A DNA stretch of 64,000 nt from contig JAGPYM010000032.1 of NCBI GenBank assembly GCA_020736575.1, positions 1 to 64,000 on the forward strand, written 5' to 3'. Under the pieces are notes generated by a model. That model saw only the letters and a program-made list of their open reading frames with translations, was not told where the DNA came from and did no database searches. The stretch is from Thelonectria olida (lineage: Eukaryota; Ascomycota; Sordariomycetes; Hypocreales; Nectriaceae). Below, in pieces: positions 43,365 to 52,892 of the stretch. The position numbers and the translations under genes were made by a program. Positions within the stretch are counted from its first letter, which is position 1. Each line of letters opens with the position of its first letter.

Positions 43365-44350
43365 TAACCGCCAAGGTGGCGGTAAGGGTTGGAAGTATAT
43401 CTACAGAACGTATAACTAGTATATTGTCAAATTTCACGGGGGATTTTGACTGTACTGGCGCTCTTGATTTTCTAACTAAATGAATAACTGAAGTTGGCCT
43501 GTTTTATCCCTCCTTGGATAGGGTCGTATTCGTCAGCTGTGACGGGGTTCTCCTCACCATCTGTTTTATCCAAGTTTGACCCTTCTTGGTGGGACAACCC
43601 ATGTATCAGAGCAGCCTTAGTGAATAGCGATACGATATGACAAGCTATATTGCTCAATACTAGTGCCACGGCCAAATTAGAGAGATGCACGACTCAGAGG
43701 GAGTGGCGAGAGTACATTTATAACGCATTGTTCAACACATATCATGAAGAAAGTCAGTTAATGCAGTTGTATCGCGCCGGAGACGAATCCGACCCTGAAA
43801 CACAGCAAAAAGAGGACAATCTTGTCCGCCGGTAGATCAACTCGGATTGCCTCGCTTGTCAGGGCTTTTGGCGGAGCCAAACTAAGTCAAGAGGCGAAAA
43901 AAGAAGACCTTTGGGGCCGCTGAATGGCAAAATCGTGAGGCCACAGACGAGGTACTGGTGTAGTGTGTGCAAAGCCGCGCTTTGTAACAACGGAAAATGT
44001 TGGTACCTCTATCATGATGGAAGATAGGTGGCAGTTAATGTACCTCTTCTTCGGCGCAATTTAATTGGACCGACCCCGCTGTTGATACCAAGGTGCAGAC
44101 TTAAGACCACCGAGGAGATAAACCACATTAACCATTGTCATTTTGCAGCTGCCAACCCTAACTATTAACGGTACATTCGTGGAAGATGATCCTACTTCCC
44201 GCATTTCTAATCAAGAGTAATAGCCTCTAAATGATGATAGGCCACTCACCAATGGCTGGCAGAGGGCCAGACGGCCCACTGCCCAGCGTGTAATTGCACT
44301 ATTCGGAATGAGCAAGTTCGTATAGCGATTTCTCAGTCGCAGCCGGGGAT
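43365..44350. other. No recognisable gene
   Basis: A 53-residue stretch read from 43677 (+), ERCTTQREWREYIYNALFNT and onward, looks protein-like and ends at 43835, but I do not recognise it. The rest shows nothing. Confidence 0.4.
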
Positions 44351-45327
44351 TTACCGGTACCTTCTGATCAGCGCGCGAGTTACCCCGTTCCACCTTGTGC
44401 GCTGGCACATTCTCAACTTTTGCAATTGTAATTTAGACCGTGAGAAGAACGTGAGAAGGGTGCTGACGTTATTAAAGAGATCCTCAAAGAATGGAAGAAG
44501 AAGGATATCTTTAATTAGAAGCTGAAGGCCGTGAGAATCGCATGGAGAGAAGTTGATATGTGAGAGCTCTGGGAATCTCCCTAGCAAGTCGTGTACACAG
44601 CGCATCGTGTTTTCGGTATCTGTACAGATAGAATTGATTCTGGAGAGTTCACCGCCGCACAGTTGCTGCATTTCTCCCCATATCAACTTCACCCAATTCT
44701 CTGCTGTGTGCTGTTCGTCTCCCGTGTCAAGCGTTTTCCAGTAGAAGGCTGGGCCGTCTGGTAGTTGTACCGATATATGAACGATCCTGTGGCCCGAGAT
44801 ATTATCGGAAGCGTGAAATATGATGTTGAACCATTCTGAGCTGGTAATGCGTTTGAAAACCTCGTCATAGAGTTCCTGATAGAAATCGGGAAGAATTCTC
44901 GTGATAACGGCGCGGCTAGGAGGCTTCCAGCCAGGCTTAATGCGAGTGAAGAAATAACGCCAACGGCGGCTCTCGAAGAGGCTGAAGGGCCGGCCGCCGG
45001 CGATTACAGCGGCGGCGGCATCATAGGCGAAACTGTGACTCTCGTCTTGCGAGATATGCTGAATTCCGACCTCGGTTATCTTCTTTTGTATAGCTTCAGA
45101 ATATGAGGAAGATAGCTAGCGTTATCTTGAGCTTGACGCTCTTGCCGCTGCTTGGCTTGCCATTTCTCACACGCAGCGAGATGCTCTTTCGGCCTCCCAA
45201 TAGAGGTCGCTGCAAAATCCTTCTGGCAGTGACGGCATCTGTATCGCTTGCTTTTCTTGGAGTTAGAGCGACCGAGGTCGATAAACTGTCGCCAAACGAA
45301 GGCAGCGTTAGCTTTGGTGGGCGCCAT
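44351..45327 (-). pseudogene. hAT-like transposase, 5' part, frameshifted and truncated
   Basis: ATG at 45327. A BED-type finger, YRCRHCQKDFAATSIGRPKE then HLAAC, comes first. Near 45076 the frame must shift from KLYKRR to continue as ITEVGIQHISQDESHSFAYD, SEWFNIIFHASDNISGHRI and FPELSHINFSPCDSHGLQLL, typical of the DUF659/hAT core. It ends about 44380 after MCQRTRWNGVTRALI, before the dimerisation domain, so the 3' half is gone. Confidence 0.75.
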
Positions 45328-45461
45328 CTTTTGGCGATACCTTCAATCGGGAGAGAATGGCAGAGTGTGTTGAGCTGCTAAGCCAACAGAGTTTTTGTAC
45401 AGCCCCGTATCTGTACAGCTTGACCCACACAAATTCCCTTATTAGGAGTATTGTGGATCCC

Positions 45462-45540
45462 CATTGTACGTACATAGTACATGTACGTACTTTTTCTTTC
45501 TGTACGTACGTACGTACAACACGGTTGTACATACTGTACA
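45462..45540. repeat. GTAC-rich simple sequence
   Basis: Several TGTACGTAC units in a row and nearby, partly self-complementary. No gene. Confidence 0.6.
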
Positions 45541-45549
45541 ACATCACTA

Positions 45550-46295
45550 TCTGCGAAGCTTCTTGGTCTTGGGCTCTTGTTTTGGATGCAGCGTTTGCAG
45601 ACCCATCGACGGCTGCCATTGAGATTCTGAATATCGTGCCCAAAATCCCATATCCAAGATGATGTATCGCGAACACGTTGTGACCATACATCGTCGGGGA
45701 AACACCGCCAGAGGTAACGTACTCCATAAGCGAGTGCAACAGACAAGCGAGTGCAACACTATGATTTTCACCTTAAATCGCGATTTTTAGAAAGTTCTTA
45801 AAAATTAAAACTGAGCTAAAAAATAGCTATAAATATATCTATATATCTATAAAATAAATAATAATAAGTATAAATTTTCGTATAATTTTAAAAAAAAATC
45901 TCTTATAACGTAGACGTATTTAGAAAAATCTTATTCGCACCTTTTTTTTTTTAATATTTTATTTTTAAAAAATTAAATAAATTAACTAAAAATTCGGAAA
46001 AAATACAATTATATGACTTTTTTGCTTAAATATCTAAAACTTGTTTTCCAAAACTCCTAAGGCTAAATAGCCCATTTTAGAAAATTTAAAATTTATACTT
46101 TTAGCTGTACAGTACACATAAGTGTTGCACTCGCTTGTTTGTTGCACTCACTTATGGAGTACGTTATTGATGTTCTGGATCTTGAGGTGTTTCTGATCGC
46201 ACGCTGGAGGCAGGTGTTGCTAGGAAAGCTTCCACAGGCGTCATGCGGGAGAGCGTCTCGATTTCATCGTTCATTGAAGGCGTGGCAGGTTCCAT
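45550..46295 (-). pseudogene. Second hAT-like transposase N-terminus, interrupted by a MITE
   Basis: Reading the minus strand, MEPATPSMNDEIETLSRMTP starts at 46295 and runs to DPEHQ, where the MITE (45717-46164) is inserted at a TA. Removing it and one TA restores YLWRCFPDDVWSQRVRDTSS and a BED-like finger (SSWIWDFGHDIQ, RRWVCKRCIQNK). After SFADSDVVQ the frame runs into the GTAC-rich stretch and no core domain follows. Confidence 0.65.
45717..46164. mobile_element. MITE of pogo type, 448 bp
   Basis: 44-bp TIRs (45717-45760 and 46121-46164) starting ACGTACTCCATAAGCGAG differ at two positions and are flanked by TA duplications (45715-45716, 46165-46166). Each TIR has two copies of AAGCGAGTGCAACA at a 17-bp period. 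The interior is AT-rich and noncoding, so it must be moved by a transposase in trans. Confidence 0.9.
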
Positions 46296-46345
46296 TTCGT
46301 CTGATAGAGCACGTCGTTGGCCTTGGTGTCGCAGCACGGAACTGA

Positions 46346-46450
46346 TGAACAGAAGGCATATGCTGGGGTGTCACGTGCGGGTCAAGGGTCTTATGATGAA
46401 CAGCAGACCCTTGACCCGCACGTGACACCCCAGCATATGCCTTCTGTTCA
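46346..46450. repeat. Perfect 46-bp inverted repeat with 13-nt loop
   Basis: Left arm 46346-46391 (starts TGAACAGAAGGCATATGCTG), right arm 46405-46450 is its exact reverse complement, loop TATGATGAACAGC. The DNA could form a long cruciform and its RNA a long hairpin. It lies just upstream of the second hAT remnant. Confidence 0.9.
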
Positions 46451-46838
46451 ACAACTTCTCGTCGGTTGAGACGCGATCGCGAAGTCGCGTTTGGGTTCTG
46501 GGCAGTACCCTTGGCTTGTCTTAACTACCTTGGGCTTAGCGTGATCTGAATTGTAGTAGTAGTAGTAGTAGATTTATTACGCCCGGGAGAACGGATCTCA
46601 TAGGGCCATGGAATACGCTATGCTATTTACATTTCTGCCACCTTCAATCCTGACCACAAAGTAAAGCCCCACTCTCTCCCTGGATCGCTTTCTTTTGGCC
46701 TCGCTTGACTCTCTGACAGGCCTGCTTGAAGGCCAATTTCTCCAAGTGTTCAGCATCCTATCCTCAGCAGCTGAAGCGTGGTCTGTCAAAATGAGGCTGT
46801 GTTGTGTTAGTATTTTCTAGTTCTGGGTGTTAGTATGT

Positions 46839-49800
46839 TCAATTCTCCTCCCTTGGCCCTAGCCTTCCCGTCTCCATCGCGAATTTGATTGTTGCTCGCA
46901 CCGCCTGTAGGTTAGGTGACCATCTCGGTCCGTCCAACGCCGACTTTCCTCCCAGAAAGAATGAGAGGTTTCCCATCTCGCTTTGTCCGATTCGCCGCAT
47001 GCCTTCGCGTTGTGCATCCCACTTGCTGCAACGAAAGAGAAAATGTTCCATCGTCTCGGTTGCCCGTCCGCAATCACACAAGTCTGATTCCACCGCGCCG
47101 ATCCTCGACAGGTAGCTGTTGATCCTCGCCATTCCCGTGCGTAACTGTGAAAGCGTGTCTGCTTCGCGCCTCTTCAGTCCGTCGTATAGCACCTTTGTGT
47201 GTTTTCCTGGTAGCGCTTTGTCGACCCTCTTGGAGAAGCCGCCCACTCTGTCCGGTAGTGTCTGGTGTTGTCGTAGCTGTGCTCTCGCCAGTCTTGTCCG
47301 CGTCGATCGAGCTTGGTATGGCGGCGTCTCTGCCGTACGTCCTGCTTCAGTTGCTCTCTGGGCCTGTCTCTTCGCCTTGGGTCCCAAAGGGAACGCGTCA
47401 TCCCGGGAGGGTACCCAGATCATTTTAACACTGTTGTTGCCTTTTCCCAGCCGTCGGATGTGGTTGTAGATCTCCCGGATGGCGCACTGCCCCGATTGTT
47501 GTCGCGGTCGTGCGATCGCCTTCAGCGCTGACTGGCCGCTTGATAGTATGGTAAGTCTTCGGTTTCGTAATCCGTCAGGCATGCATCGCAATGCCATCGC
47601 TATCGCCTCCAGCTCGGCTGTGTAAGGGTTCTGGTCGTCTCGCGGGCCGAGAGTGACCGAGTACCTGGCCACGACCCTGTTCGCTTGCCCTGTTGCTCTG
47701 TGGCTGATGATGCCTCCCATGCCCACCATTCCTCCTTTGTCCGAAGCGCTGGTTGTGATGGTGATGTCTTCGGCACTGTTGGCTGCTGTCACTGCCACCT
47801 TCCTATCTGTCTCGCACACCAACGGCACGCGGGCGTGCCACGGCGGTGCTGCATAGGCTTCAATTGTCTCCATCCGCTCGATTCCGCTCTCGCCGAGGGC
47901 AAGCGCCAGTCTCTTCATCGGCGAGATGTACCGTCGGCTCCCTGACACTTTGAGTGTCGCGAGCGGGTGCTTCTTTGGCAGCGTGTGCACGTTGATGTAC
48001 ATCTTCATTCCGGCTAGAGCATGTCGCTCGCGTACTGTTTGGACGTTGGCCTCCGCTTCAGCTATTGCTGCCGCCACCGTTTGGAAGGCTCCCGTGATGG
48101 CCCGCGCTCCTATTTTCTGTGCCCTGTTGAGCTCTTTCAATTCCCTCTCGCCGCGCGCATGCGACCATACGACAGATGCGTAGTCCATGGCTGGGGCCAC
48201 GGTTGCGACGAAGAGTTGTCTGGCAGCTTGTGGTGGCAGCATCCTGAGTCTCCGTAGACACATGGCTGCCGAGAGACCTTTGGTGGCGGCCTTGGCCATG
48301 TGTTCCTTGAACCTGAGCTCCGCGTCCATGATTACCCCTAAGAGTTTGGCCTTCGGCTTCGGCTTGACTTCTTCTCCATTGATCATGAATGGCGCCCCGC
48401 TGGTGCGTTCAGCTACGCGCGTGAAGTGGACAATTGCTGTCTTGTCGTGCTCAAACGTTGCTCCACTGCGTTTCCCCCACGCCAGTGCCCGGTCGATGAT
48501 GGCCTGTATGCCGTCCCTGTTCGCCTCCGCTGTTGGCCCCGTGACCCAAGCCGAGTAGTCGTCGACAAACGCTATCGAACCGCCTTTAGAGTCAATCTTG
48601 CTTTGTACCAGGTCTGCGTTGAAGAACAGGAAAAGCACAGGCGAAAGCGGCGATCCCTGGGGAAGGCCGGCTTGCGGCAGCTCCCGTTGCTCTGATGTGT
48701 AGTCGTTCACCACGATACTGGCTGTACGGTTGGAGCAGAACGCTTCCACCCATTGCACCAGCTTCTTCGGGATGCCTCTTGCTGTCAGCCTCTGTAGCAG
48801 TCTGTCATCGAACACGCCGTTGTACGCGCCTTTGATATCGAAGCTGGCCAGGCTGACCACCTTGCGGTTCCGCCATGCTTTGTACACTTGTTCTTGGAAG
48901 AGCAGCAGTGCCTGCTCTGCCGACCGCCGTTTCCTTGCGCCAAAGTGGTTTGTGGGCAGGAGCCCGAATGTCTCGGCGGCGTACGAGATCCTGTCCGCCA
49001 CCACTGCTTCGAGCACCTTGCCCAGCGTCGACAGCAGCGAGATCGGTCTCCATGCCTTTGCGAGCGCATAGTCGCCCTTGTCCGGCTTCTTGAGCGGGAT
49101 GATCTTGGCGCTCCTCCACTGGTTTGGCAGCTGTCCTTCATCCAGTGAGGTGCGGAACAGATGCATCACGCGTTCCTTGACCACCGGCCACAGTTGCTTC
49201 CACACCATCGCTGGCAGGCCGTCTTCTCCGGGTGCTTTCCACGCCTTGGCTGCCATGACTTTCTCCTCCACCTCCTCCACCGTCAAGTCTGGCATGGCCA
49301 CTTCTCTCCGCCACGGTCGTGGACCTTCGTCTTCGATGGTTGCTGGTAGCGGCGGGAAGAATGCCGTCAGCAGTTCTTCTGCCTGTTCCGCTTTGTCCTG
49401 CGTTGTCGTCCCATCCGCCCTTTTTAGCCGGGGGATTTTGTCGCCGACCATGTCGCCACCAGGTTTGAGGTATTTGGCCGCTTGCCAGATATTGGCGCCG
49501 TCTGCGAGGAAGTCGTCCCAGTGGGCCTTCTTCTGTCTTCTGATACTGTCGTGATACTCTTTGGATGCTACCTTCGCCCGGCTCTCTAGGTTTTCCTGTC
49601 TATGGCCTGCCCGCCGCTGCGCCCTCGCCAGGTTTCTCCAGTACGTGTAGGTTTTTCGGAGTCGAGTAAGGTCAGTGGTCCACCATCTCTTGGCGTATGG
49701 CGATGGCTTCGCTCGCGGGACCAGCGCGTGGATTGCGCCGAGGACCGCCTCCATCAGCCTATCCGTCTGTGTCTGAACCCCGCCGTCCCATGGGAGGAGT

Positions 49801-50618
49801 GCCAGCTGATCTTTCACTCTCTCCTTGATCGCATTCCACGGTGCATTCTTGAAGAGCAGTCTCGGACTCGCCGTCCTCTCCGGTGTCGTGAGGTCAAACT
49901 CTGTGTGGATTGCCCTATGGTCCGACCCGTGGTCGGTTTGGTGTATGCCACAGTGAACCATCTCTTCTGCCAGTTCGGACGACGCAAGCATCAGGTCGAT
50001 CGTGCTTTCCGCACCACCCCTCTCCCAGGTCTTTGTCCCTCTGCGGAGGAGACTGAGGAGGCCATGCTCGTCCATGAGGTCGATGATTGGGTCTGCCTCC
50101 CCTTGGCGTCTGCCTGTCACCTCGTCACCTCCCCATAGTTGGTCGTGGCGGTTGAAGTCGCCTGCCAAGATCACGTCCGTTCTTTTCCCTGTGCTGTTGC
50201 GGAAGCCCGTCATCACCCTGTGCAGTTGCTCCATTGCCGTGCGTAGAGCATTCTCATTACTCCCTTCCACATATACCGATACCACCAGGACGTCCCGGTC
50301 GGGTAGTCGTATTATTGCTCCCGTCAGGTCGGCTGACGGGATCGGCAACTGCTCCGCCTCTAGATCCCTGCGGATCCAGAGCATGCTGCGGATCGGCCAT
50401 CGCATCTCATGTCTCTTCGTCGGTGTAAATCTCGTCCAGTTTCTGTGGTTGTTCGGCGCTGTCACCACGGCACCGTCAATGTTCAGCGCGTATGGTTCGG
50501 CTACTGCCAGCACCGCGTAGTCCCGCAAGTCTTCATCGTTAATCATGCTCAGTTGCACTACATCCCTCTTCCCCACGTTGAGCTGGAGGATCTGGAGGTT
50601 AGTGCACATTGTTGCCAT
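46839..50618 (-). CDS. LINE ORF2: endonuclease, reverse transcriptase, RNase H
   Basis: 1,259 aa from ATG at 50618 (another at 50609); the frame is open further up inside ORF1, but those codons are antisense-like. APE-type endonuclease: LQILQLNVGKRD, AVAEPYALN, VILAGDFNRHDQLWGG, STIDLMLASSEL, GSDHRAI. Reverse transcriptase: WRPISLLSTLGKVLEAVV, ASFDIKGAYNGV, LPQGSPLSPVLF, FVDDYSAW. RNase H: GGMVGMGGIIS, TAELEAIAMALR. A C-terminal zinc knuckle, CDCGRATETMEHFLFRC, completes it. The start overlaps the ORF1 stop, suggesting termination and restart. It nicks target DNA and primes reverse transcription there. Confidence 0.93.
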   Translation of the reverse strand: MATMCTNLQILQLNVGKRDVVQLSMINDEDLRDYAVLAVAEPYALNIDGAVVTAPNNHRNWTRFTPTKRHEMRWPIRSMLWIRRDLEAEQLPIPSADLTGAIIRLPDRDVLVVSVYVEGSNENALRTAMEQLHRVMTGFRNSTGKRTDVILAGDFNRHDQLWGGDEVTGRRQGEADPIIDLMDEHGLLSLLRRGTKTWERGGAESTIDLMLASSELAEEMVHCGIHQTDHGSDHRAIHTEFDLTTPERTASPRLLFKNAPWNAIKERVKDQLALLPWDGGVQTQTDRLMEAVLGAIHALVPRAKPSPYAKRWWTTDLTRLRKTYTYWRNLARAQRRAGHRQENLESRAKVASKEYHDSIRRQKKAHWDDFLADGANIWQAAKYLKPGGDMVGDKIPRLKRADGTTTQDKAEQAEELLTAFFPPLPATIEDEGPRPWRREVAMPDLTVEEVEEKVMAAKAWKAPGEDGLPAMVWKQLWPVVKERVMHLFRTSLDEGQLPNQWRSAKIIPLKKPDKGDYALAKAWRPISLLSTLGKVLEAVVADRISYAAETFGLLPTNHFGARKRRSAEQALLLFQEQVYKAWRNRKVVSLASFDIKGAYNGVFDDRLLQRLTARGIPKKLVQWVEAFCSNRTASIVVNDYTSEQRELPQAGLPQGSPLSPVLFLFFNADLVQSKIDSKGGSIAFVDDYSAWVTGPTAEANRDGIQAIIDRALAWGKRSGATFEHDKTAIVHFTRVAERTSGAPFMINGEEVKPKPKAKLLGVIMDAELRFKEHMAKAATKGLSAAMCLRRLRMLPPQAARQLFVATVAPAMDYASVVWSHARGERELKELNRAQKIGARAITGAFQTVAAAIAEAEANVQTVRERHALAGMKMYINVHTLPKKHPLATLKVSGSRRYISPMKRLALALGESGIERMETIEAYAAPPWHARVPLVCETDRKVAVTAANSAEDITITTSASDKGGMVGMGGIISHRATGQANRVVARYSVTLGPRDDQNPYTAELEAIAMALRCMPDGLRNRRLTILSSGQSALKAIARPRQQSGQCAIREIYNHIRRLGKGNNSVKMIWVPSRDDAFPLGPKAKRQAQRATEAGRTAETPPYQARSTRTRLARAQLRQHQTLPDRVGGFSKRVDKALPGKHTKVLYDGLKRREADTLSQLRTGMARINSYLSRIGAVESDLCDCGRATETMEHFLFRCSKWDAQREGMRRIGQSEMGNLSFFLGGKSALDGPRWSPNLQAVRATIKFAMETGRLGPREEN

Positions 50619-52140
50619 GCATTTGTCGCACTCGGCAGTTGCGGCTGAGCGATTCGTGTGGCCCTCCGCAGAGAGCGCACTTCGGCTCGATCGCCTGGCA
50701 TTGTGTGTGCCGGTGTTCCGTCTCTGCACATTTGCCACATCGCTGGGGCCTGTTGCAGGTGAAGGCCTTGTGACCAATCTCCCAACAGTTGTAGCATTGG
50801 ACCGGGCCTTGGCGTCGCTCGAAAACGTTGGTGCTGGCCGACTCCCCAGAGAGGTGAAAGTATCTCTCTTCCAGCAAGCGTTGCGCATCGCTCGCCTTCG
50901 TAACGTATATCACCATTGAGCCGTAGGATTTCCCATTCTCCTTGTCGCTAAGCCAGTGCATCTTGGCAATCGTCACTCCGTTCTCCTTTCCCAGCGCCTC
51001 CGCCGCGCCTGGCAGCACGTTGCCAGCTGAGCCCAGTACCGCTGCCCTGTTTGCGCCGTCAACTTTGACCGGATACAGCTGGTCCCTGAGGACTCTTGCG
51101 CCCTGGACTGCTGTCTTCTCTGCCGCTTCCTTGACGAGCTTCATCTCCGGCTCGTCTCGGCAGATCACCCTAATGCGGTCTGCCTTCTTTGCGTCTCTTA
51201 CCACGGCTGCACACCTCCAGTCTTGTCGGCCCTCCGTCTTCCTCATCTCTTCCTCGATGGCCTGTCGGACTCCTCCCACCTGTGCTTTGCCCTTCTCCTC
51301 CTCGTTGACGCGCGATGTGTCGATGGTACAGAAGAGAGTATCGGTAAACGCGGATGGCGTTGTTCGCAGAGATGAGAGAGTTCGAACATTGCTAGGCTGG
51401 CTCATCGGTGGGGTGCGGGCTACGTCTGCATACGATGGCTGTGGGCTTGTCTGGGCACTGTTGGCTGCGATGCTTCTGGCCACCAGGTCCAGCTGTTCTC
51501 GTAGCTGTCTCATTTCTTCCGCCGCTTCCTTCCGTACTTGCCCAAGCTGCTCGTTCATCTGCTCAGTTATCTGCTCGGTTATCTGCTTGCGCAGCTGCTT
51601 GTGATCTTCCGCTCCCTGTTCTCGTATGGCCCTGAGCTGATCGGCCGTCTGTTCGTGCATACGCCTAAGCTCTTCTGTCCTCTTCCGCTCCTCGGCTGCC
51701 TCGGCTCTGGTCGTGCGAATCTCCTTCTGGAGTTGCCGGATCATCTCCAGCTGATCGCTCATCACTTCTGTCGCTTTCTGGTGGTTCTCCATCAAGGCAT
51801 CCCAGAGCCTCTCCAGCATTTGTTTCTGCTTGCTCATAAGATGGCTCGATGTTTCCTGGAGCATCGTCTGTAGCGTCGTCTGGAGCATCTCCTGGATTAG
51901 CGACGAATCGCTGCGCGCCGCGCCATCCACAGCCTGAATTCCCTCGTTCGCATTGTCCCAGGCGTTGTCTCCTGCTGCCACTTGCTTTGTGCCGGCATTC
52001 TTGAATGTCCCGGCCTGGCTTGAGGCTACTTGCCAAAACTTTTGGGCTTTCGCGGTTGGTTTCACGGGTCTCGACGAGCGACGCGTCGCGGCCACCGAAT
52101 CCCCACCCTCGACCAGGATCTCCTCGACGGTCGCGTCCAT
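50599..52140 (-). CDS. LINE ORF1: Gag-like protein with three zinc knuckles
   Basis: 513 aa, ATG at 52140. Residues about 80-225 form a long coiled coil rich in Q, E, R and L (MLQTTLQTMLQETSSHLM to EEMRQLREQLDLVAR). A central RNA-binding-like region follows. The C-terminus has three CCHC-type knuckles: CYNCWEIGHKAFTC, CGKCAETEHRHTQC and CALCGGPHESLSRNC. It should coat LINE RNA. The stop TAA (50599-50601) overlaps the ORF2 start ATG (50616-50618) by about 20 nt. Confidence 0.9.
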   Translation of the reverse strand: MDATVEEILVEGGDSVAATRRSSRPVKPTAKAQKFWQVASSQAGTFKNAGTKQVAAGDNAWDNANEGIQAVDGAARSDSSLIQEMLQTTLQTMLQETSSHLMSKQKQMLERLWDALMENHQKATEVMSDQLEMIRQLQKEIRTTRAEAAEERKRTEELRRMHEQTADQLRAIREQGAEDHKQLRKQITEQITEQMNEQLGQVRKEAAEEMRQLREQLDLVARSIAANSAQTSPQPSYADVARTPPMSQPSNVRTLSSLRTTPSAFTDTLFCTIDTSRVNEEEKGKAQVGGVRQAIEEEMRKTEGRQDWRCAAVVRDAKKADRIRVICRDEPEMKLVKEAAEKTAVQGARVLRDQLYPVKVDGANRAAVLGSAGNVLPGAAEALGKENGVTIAKMHWLSDKENGKSYGSMVIYVTKASDAQRLLEERYFHLSGESASTNVFERRQGPVQCYNCWEIGHKAFTCNRPQRCGKCAETEHRHTQCQAIEPKCALCGGPHESLSRNCRVRQMHGNNVH

Positions 52141-52186
52141 CTCACGATGCCACGCTCACGGCAGCCCCAACCTATCCTTTCGCCTA

Positions 52187-52483
52187 AAAGAGTGTAAAGA
52201 GTGTAAAGAGTGTAAAGAGTGTAAAGAGTGTAAAGAGTGTAAAGAGTGTAAAGAGTGTAAAGAGTGTAAAGAGTGTAAAGAGTGTAAAGAGTGTAAAGAG
52301 TGTAAAGAGTGTAAAGAGTGTAAAGAGTGTAAAGAGTGTAAAGAGTGTAAAGAGTGTAAAGAGTGTAAAGAGTGTAAAGAGTGTAAAGAGTGTAAAGAGT
52401 GTAAAGAGTGTAAAGAGTGTAAAGAGTGTAAAGAGTGTAAAGAGTGTAAAGAGTGTAAAGAGTGTAAAGAGTGTAAAGAGTGT
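52187..52483. repeat. 33 perfect copies of a 9-bp unit at the LINE 5' end
   Basis: AAAGAGTGT repeated for exactly 297 bp without a visible mismatch, 46 bp upstream of the ORF1 start. On the LINE strand the unit is ACACTCTTT. It resembles the 5' monomer arrays that drive some LINEs, though it is much shorter per unit. The codons it makes on either strand are an artefact of the repeat. Confidence 0.95.
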
Positions 52484-52530
52484 CTGGATGACCTTATCTA
52501 CGGTAGTGCTTATAGTTCCGATGTCAAGGT

Positions 52531-52590
52531 ATGGCGGATGCCACATGCTGACTTTGGTCAGGCGGGGCAGGCCCTCGTAATTTAGTAGCT
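52531..52590. repeat. Dispersed 60-bp repeat, copy 2
   Basis: ATGGCGGATGCCACATGCTG ... CTCGTAATTTAGTAGC matches 41184-41244. It lies directly between the LINE 5' end and the Tc1 fragment. Confidence 0.5.
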
Positions 52591-52892
52591 AAAATTGTGG
52601 TCCAAAAGTATTCGAACGTCACCCCACCTTCGCGTAAACCACCACCTCGTGACGCGACGCCTCTACATCTTCGACCGTCCACAACTGTAGCAAATGGAGA
52701 GTCCAAAACGTGGTATTTTGACCGAAGTATGCGCCAATCGCTCACCTAAACAGGAACTTAGGCAGGTGGCCAAAACTCTAATCGTTCGCGAGGTAGAGAC
52801 GGGAAGGTCCTACCGCGATGTCGCGCGCGACGCGAAGTGTTCACCATCAACTGTCCACAAAATCGTTCAACACTGGAAAAATGAGGCCACAC
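52591..52892 (+). pseudogene. Tc1/mariner element fragment: TIR and transposase HTH
   Basis: TTGTGGTCCAAAAGTATTCG near 52595 resembles a Tc1 terminal repeat. The frame from 52694 encodes a paired-type HTH: SPKQELRQVAKTLIVREVET, GRSYRDVARDAKCSPSTVHK, IVQHWKNEATL. It is cut at about 52892 by the 3' end of a LINE. No DDE core remains. Confidence 0.65.

Larger units (their letters stand above)
46553..52483 (-). mobile_element. Full-length Tad-like LINE with 5' tandem repeats
   Basis: Minus strand. From 5' to 3': 33 copies of a 9-bp unit (52187-52483), a 46-bp leader, ORF1, ORF2 with endonuclease, RT and RNase H, a 3' UTR, and a 3' end CCGGGCGTAATAAAT followed by (CTA)n (plus-strand (GTA)n at 46553-46570). 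Both frames are open, so the copy is young and could be active. Tad-like elements of filamentous fungi have this plan. Confidence 0.93.

Noticed and set aside
45378..45746. Independent 122-codon minus gene starting inside the MITE
   Set aside because: Its first codons are MITE TIR sequence; it is better read as the hAT remnant interrupted by the MITE.
50619..50888. Upstream extension of LINE ORF2 to 50888
   Set aside because: The added residues run antisense-like within ORF1's zinc-knuckle region and match no endonuclease N-terminus; ATG 50618 fits better.
52187..52483. CRISPR array
   Set aside because: Units are 9 bp with no unique spacers; eukaryotic context and LINE 5' end.
51953..52585. 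Open frames with KEC or LFT repeats across the 9-bp array
   Set aside because: They arise from the perfect 9-bp repeat, which is open in several frames on both strands; no conserved protein features.
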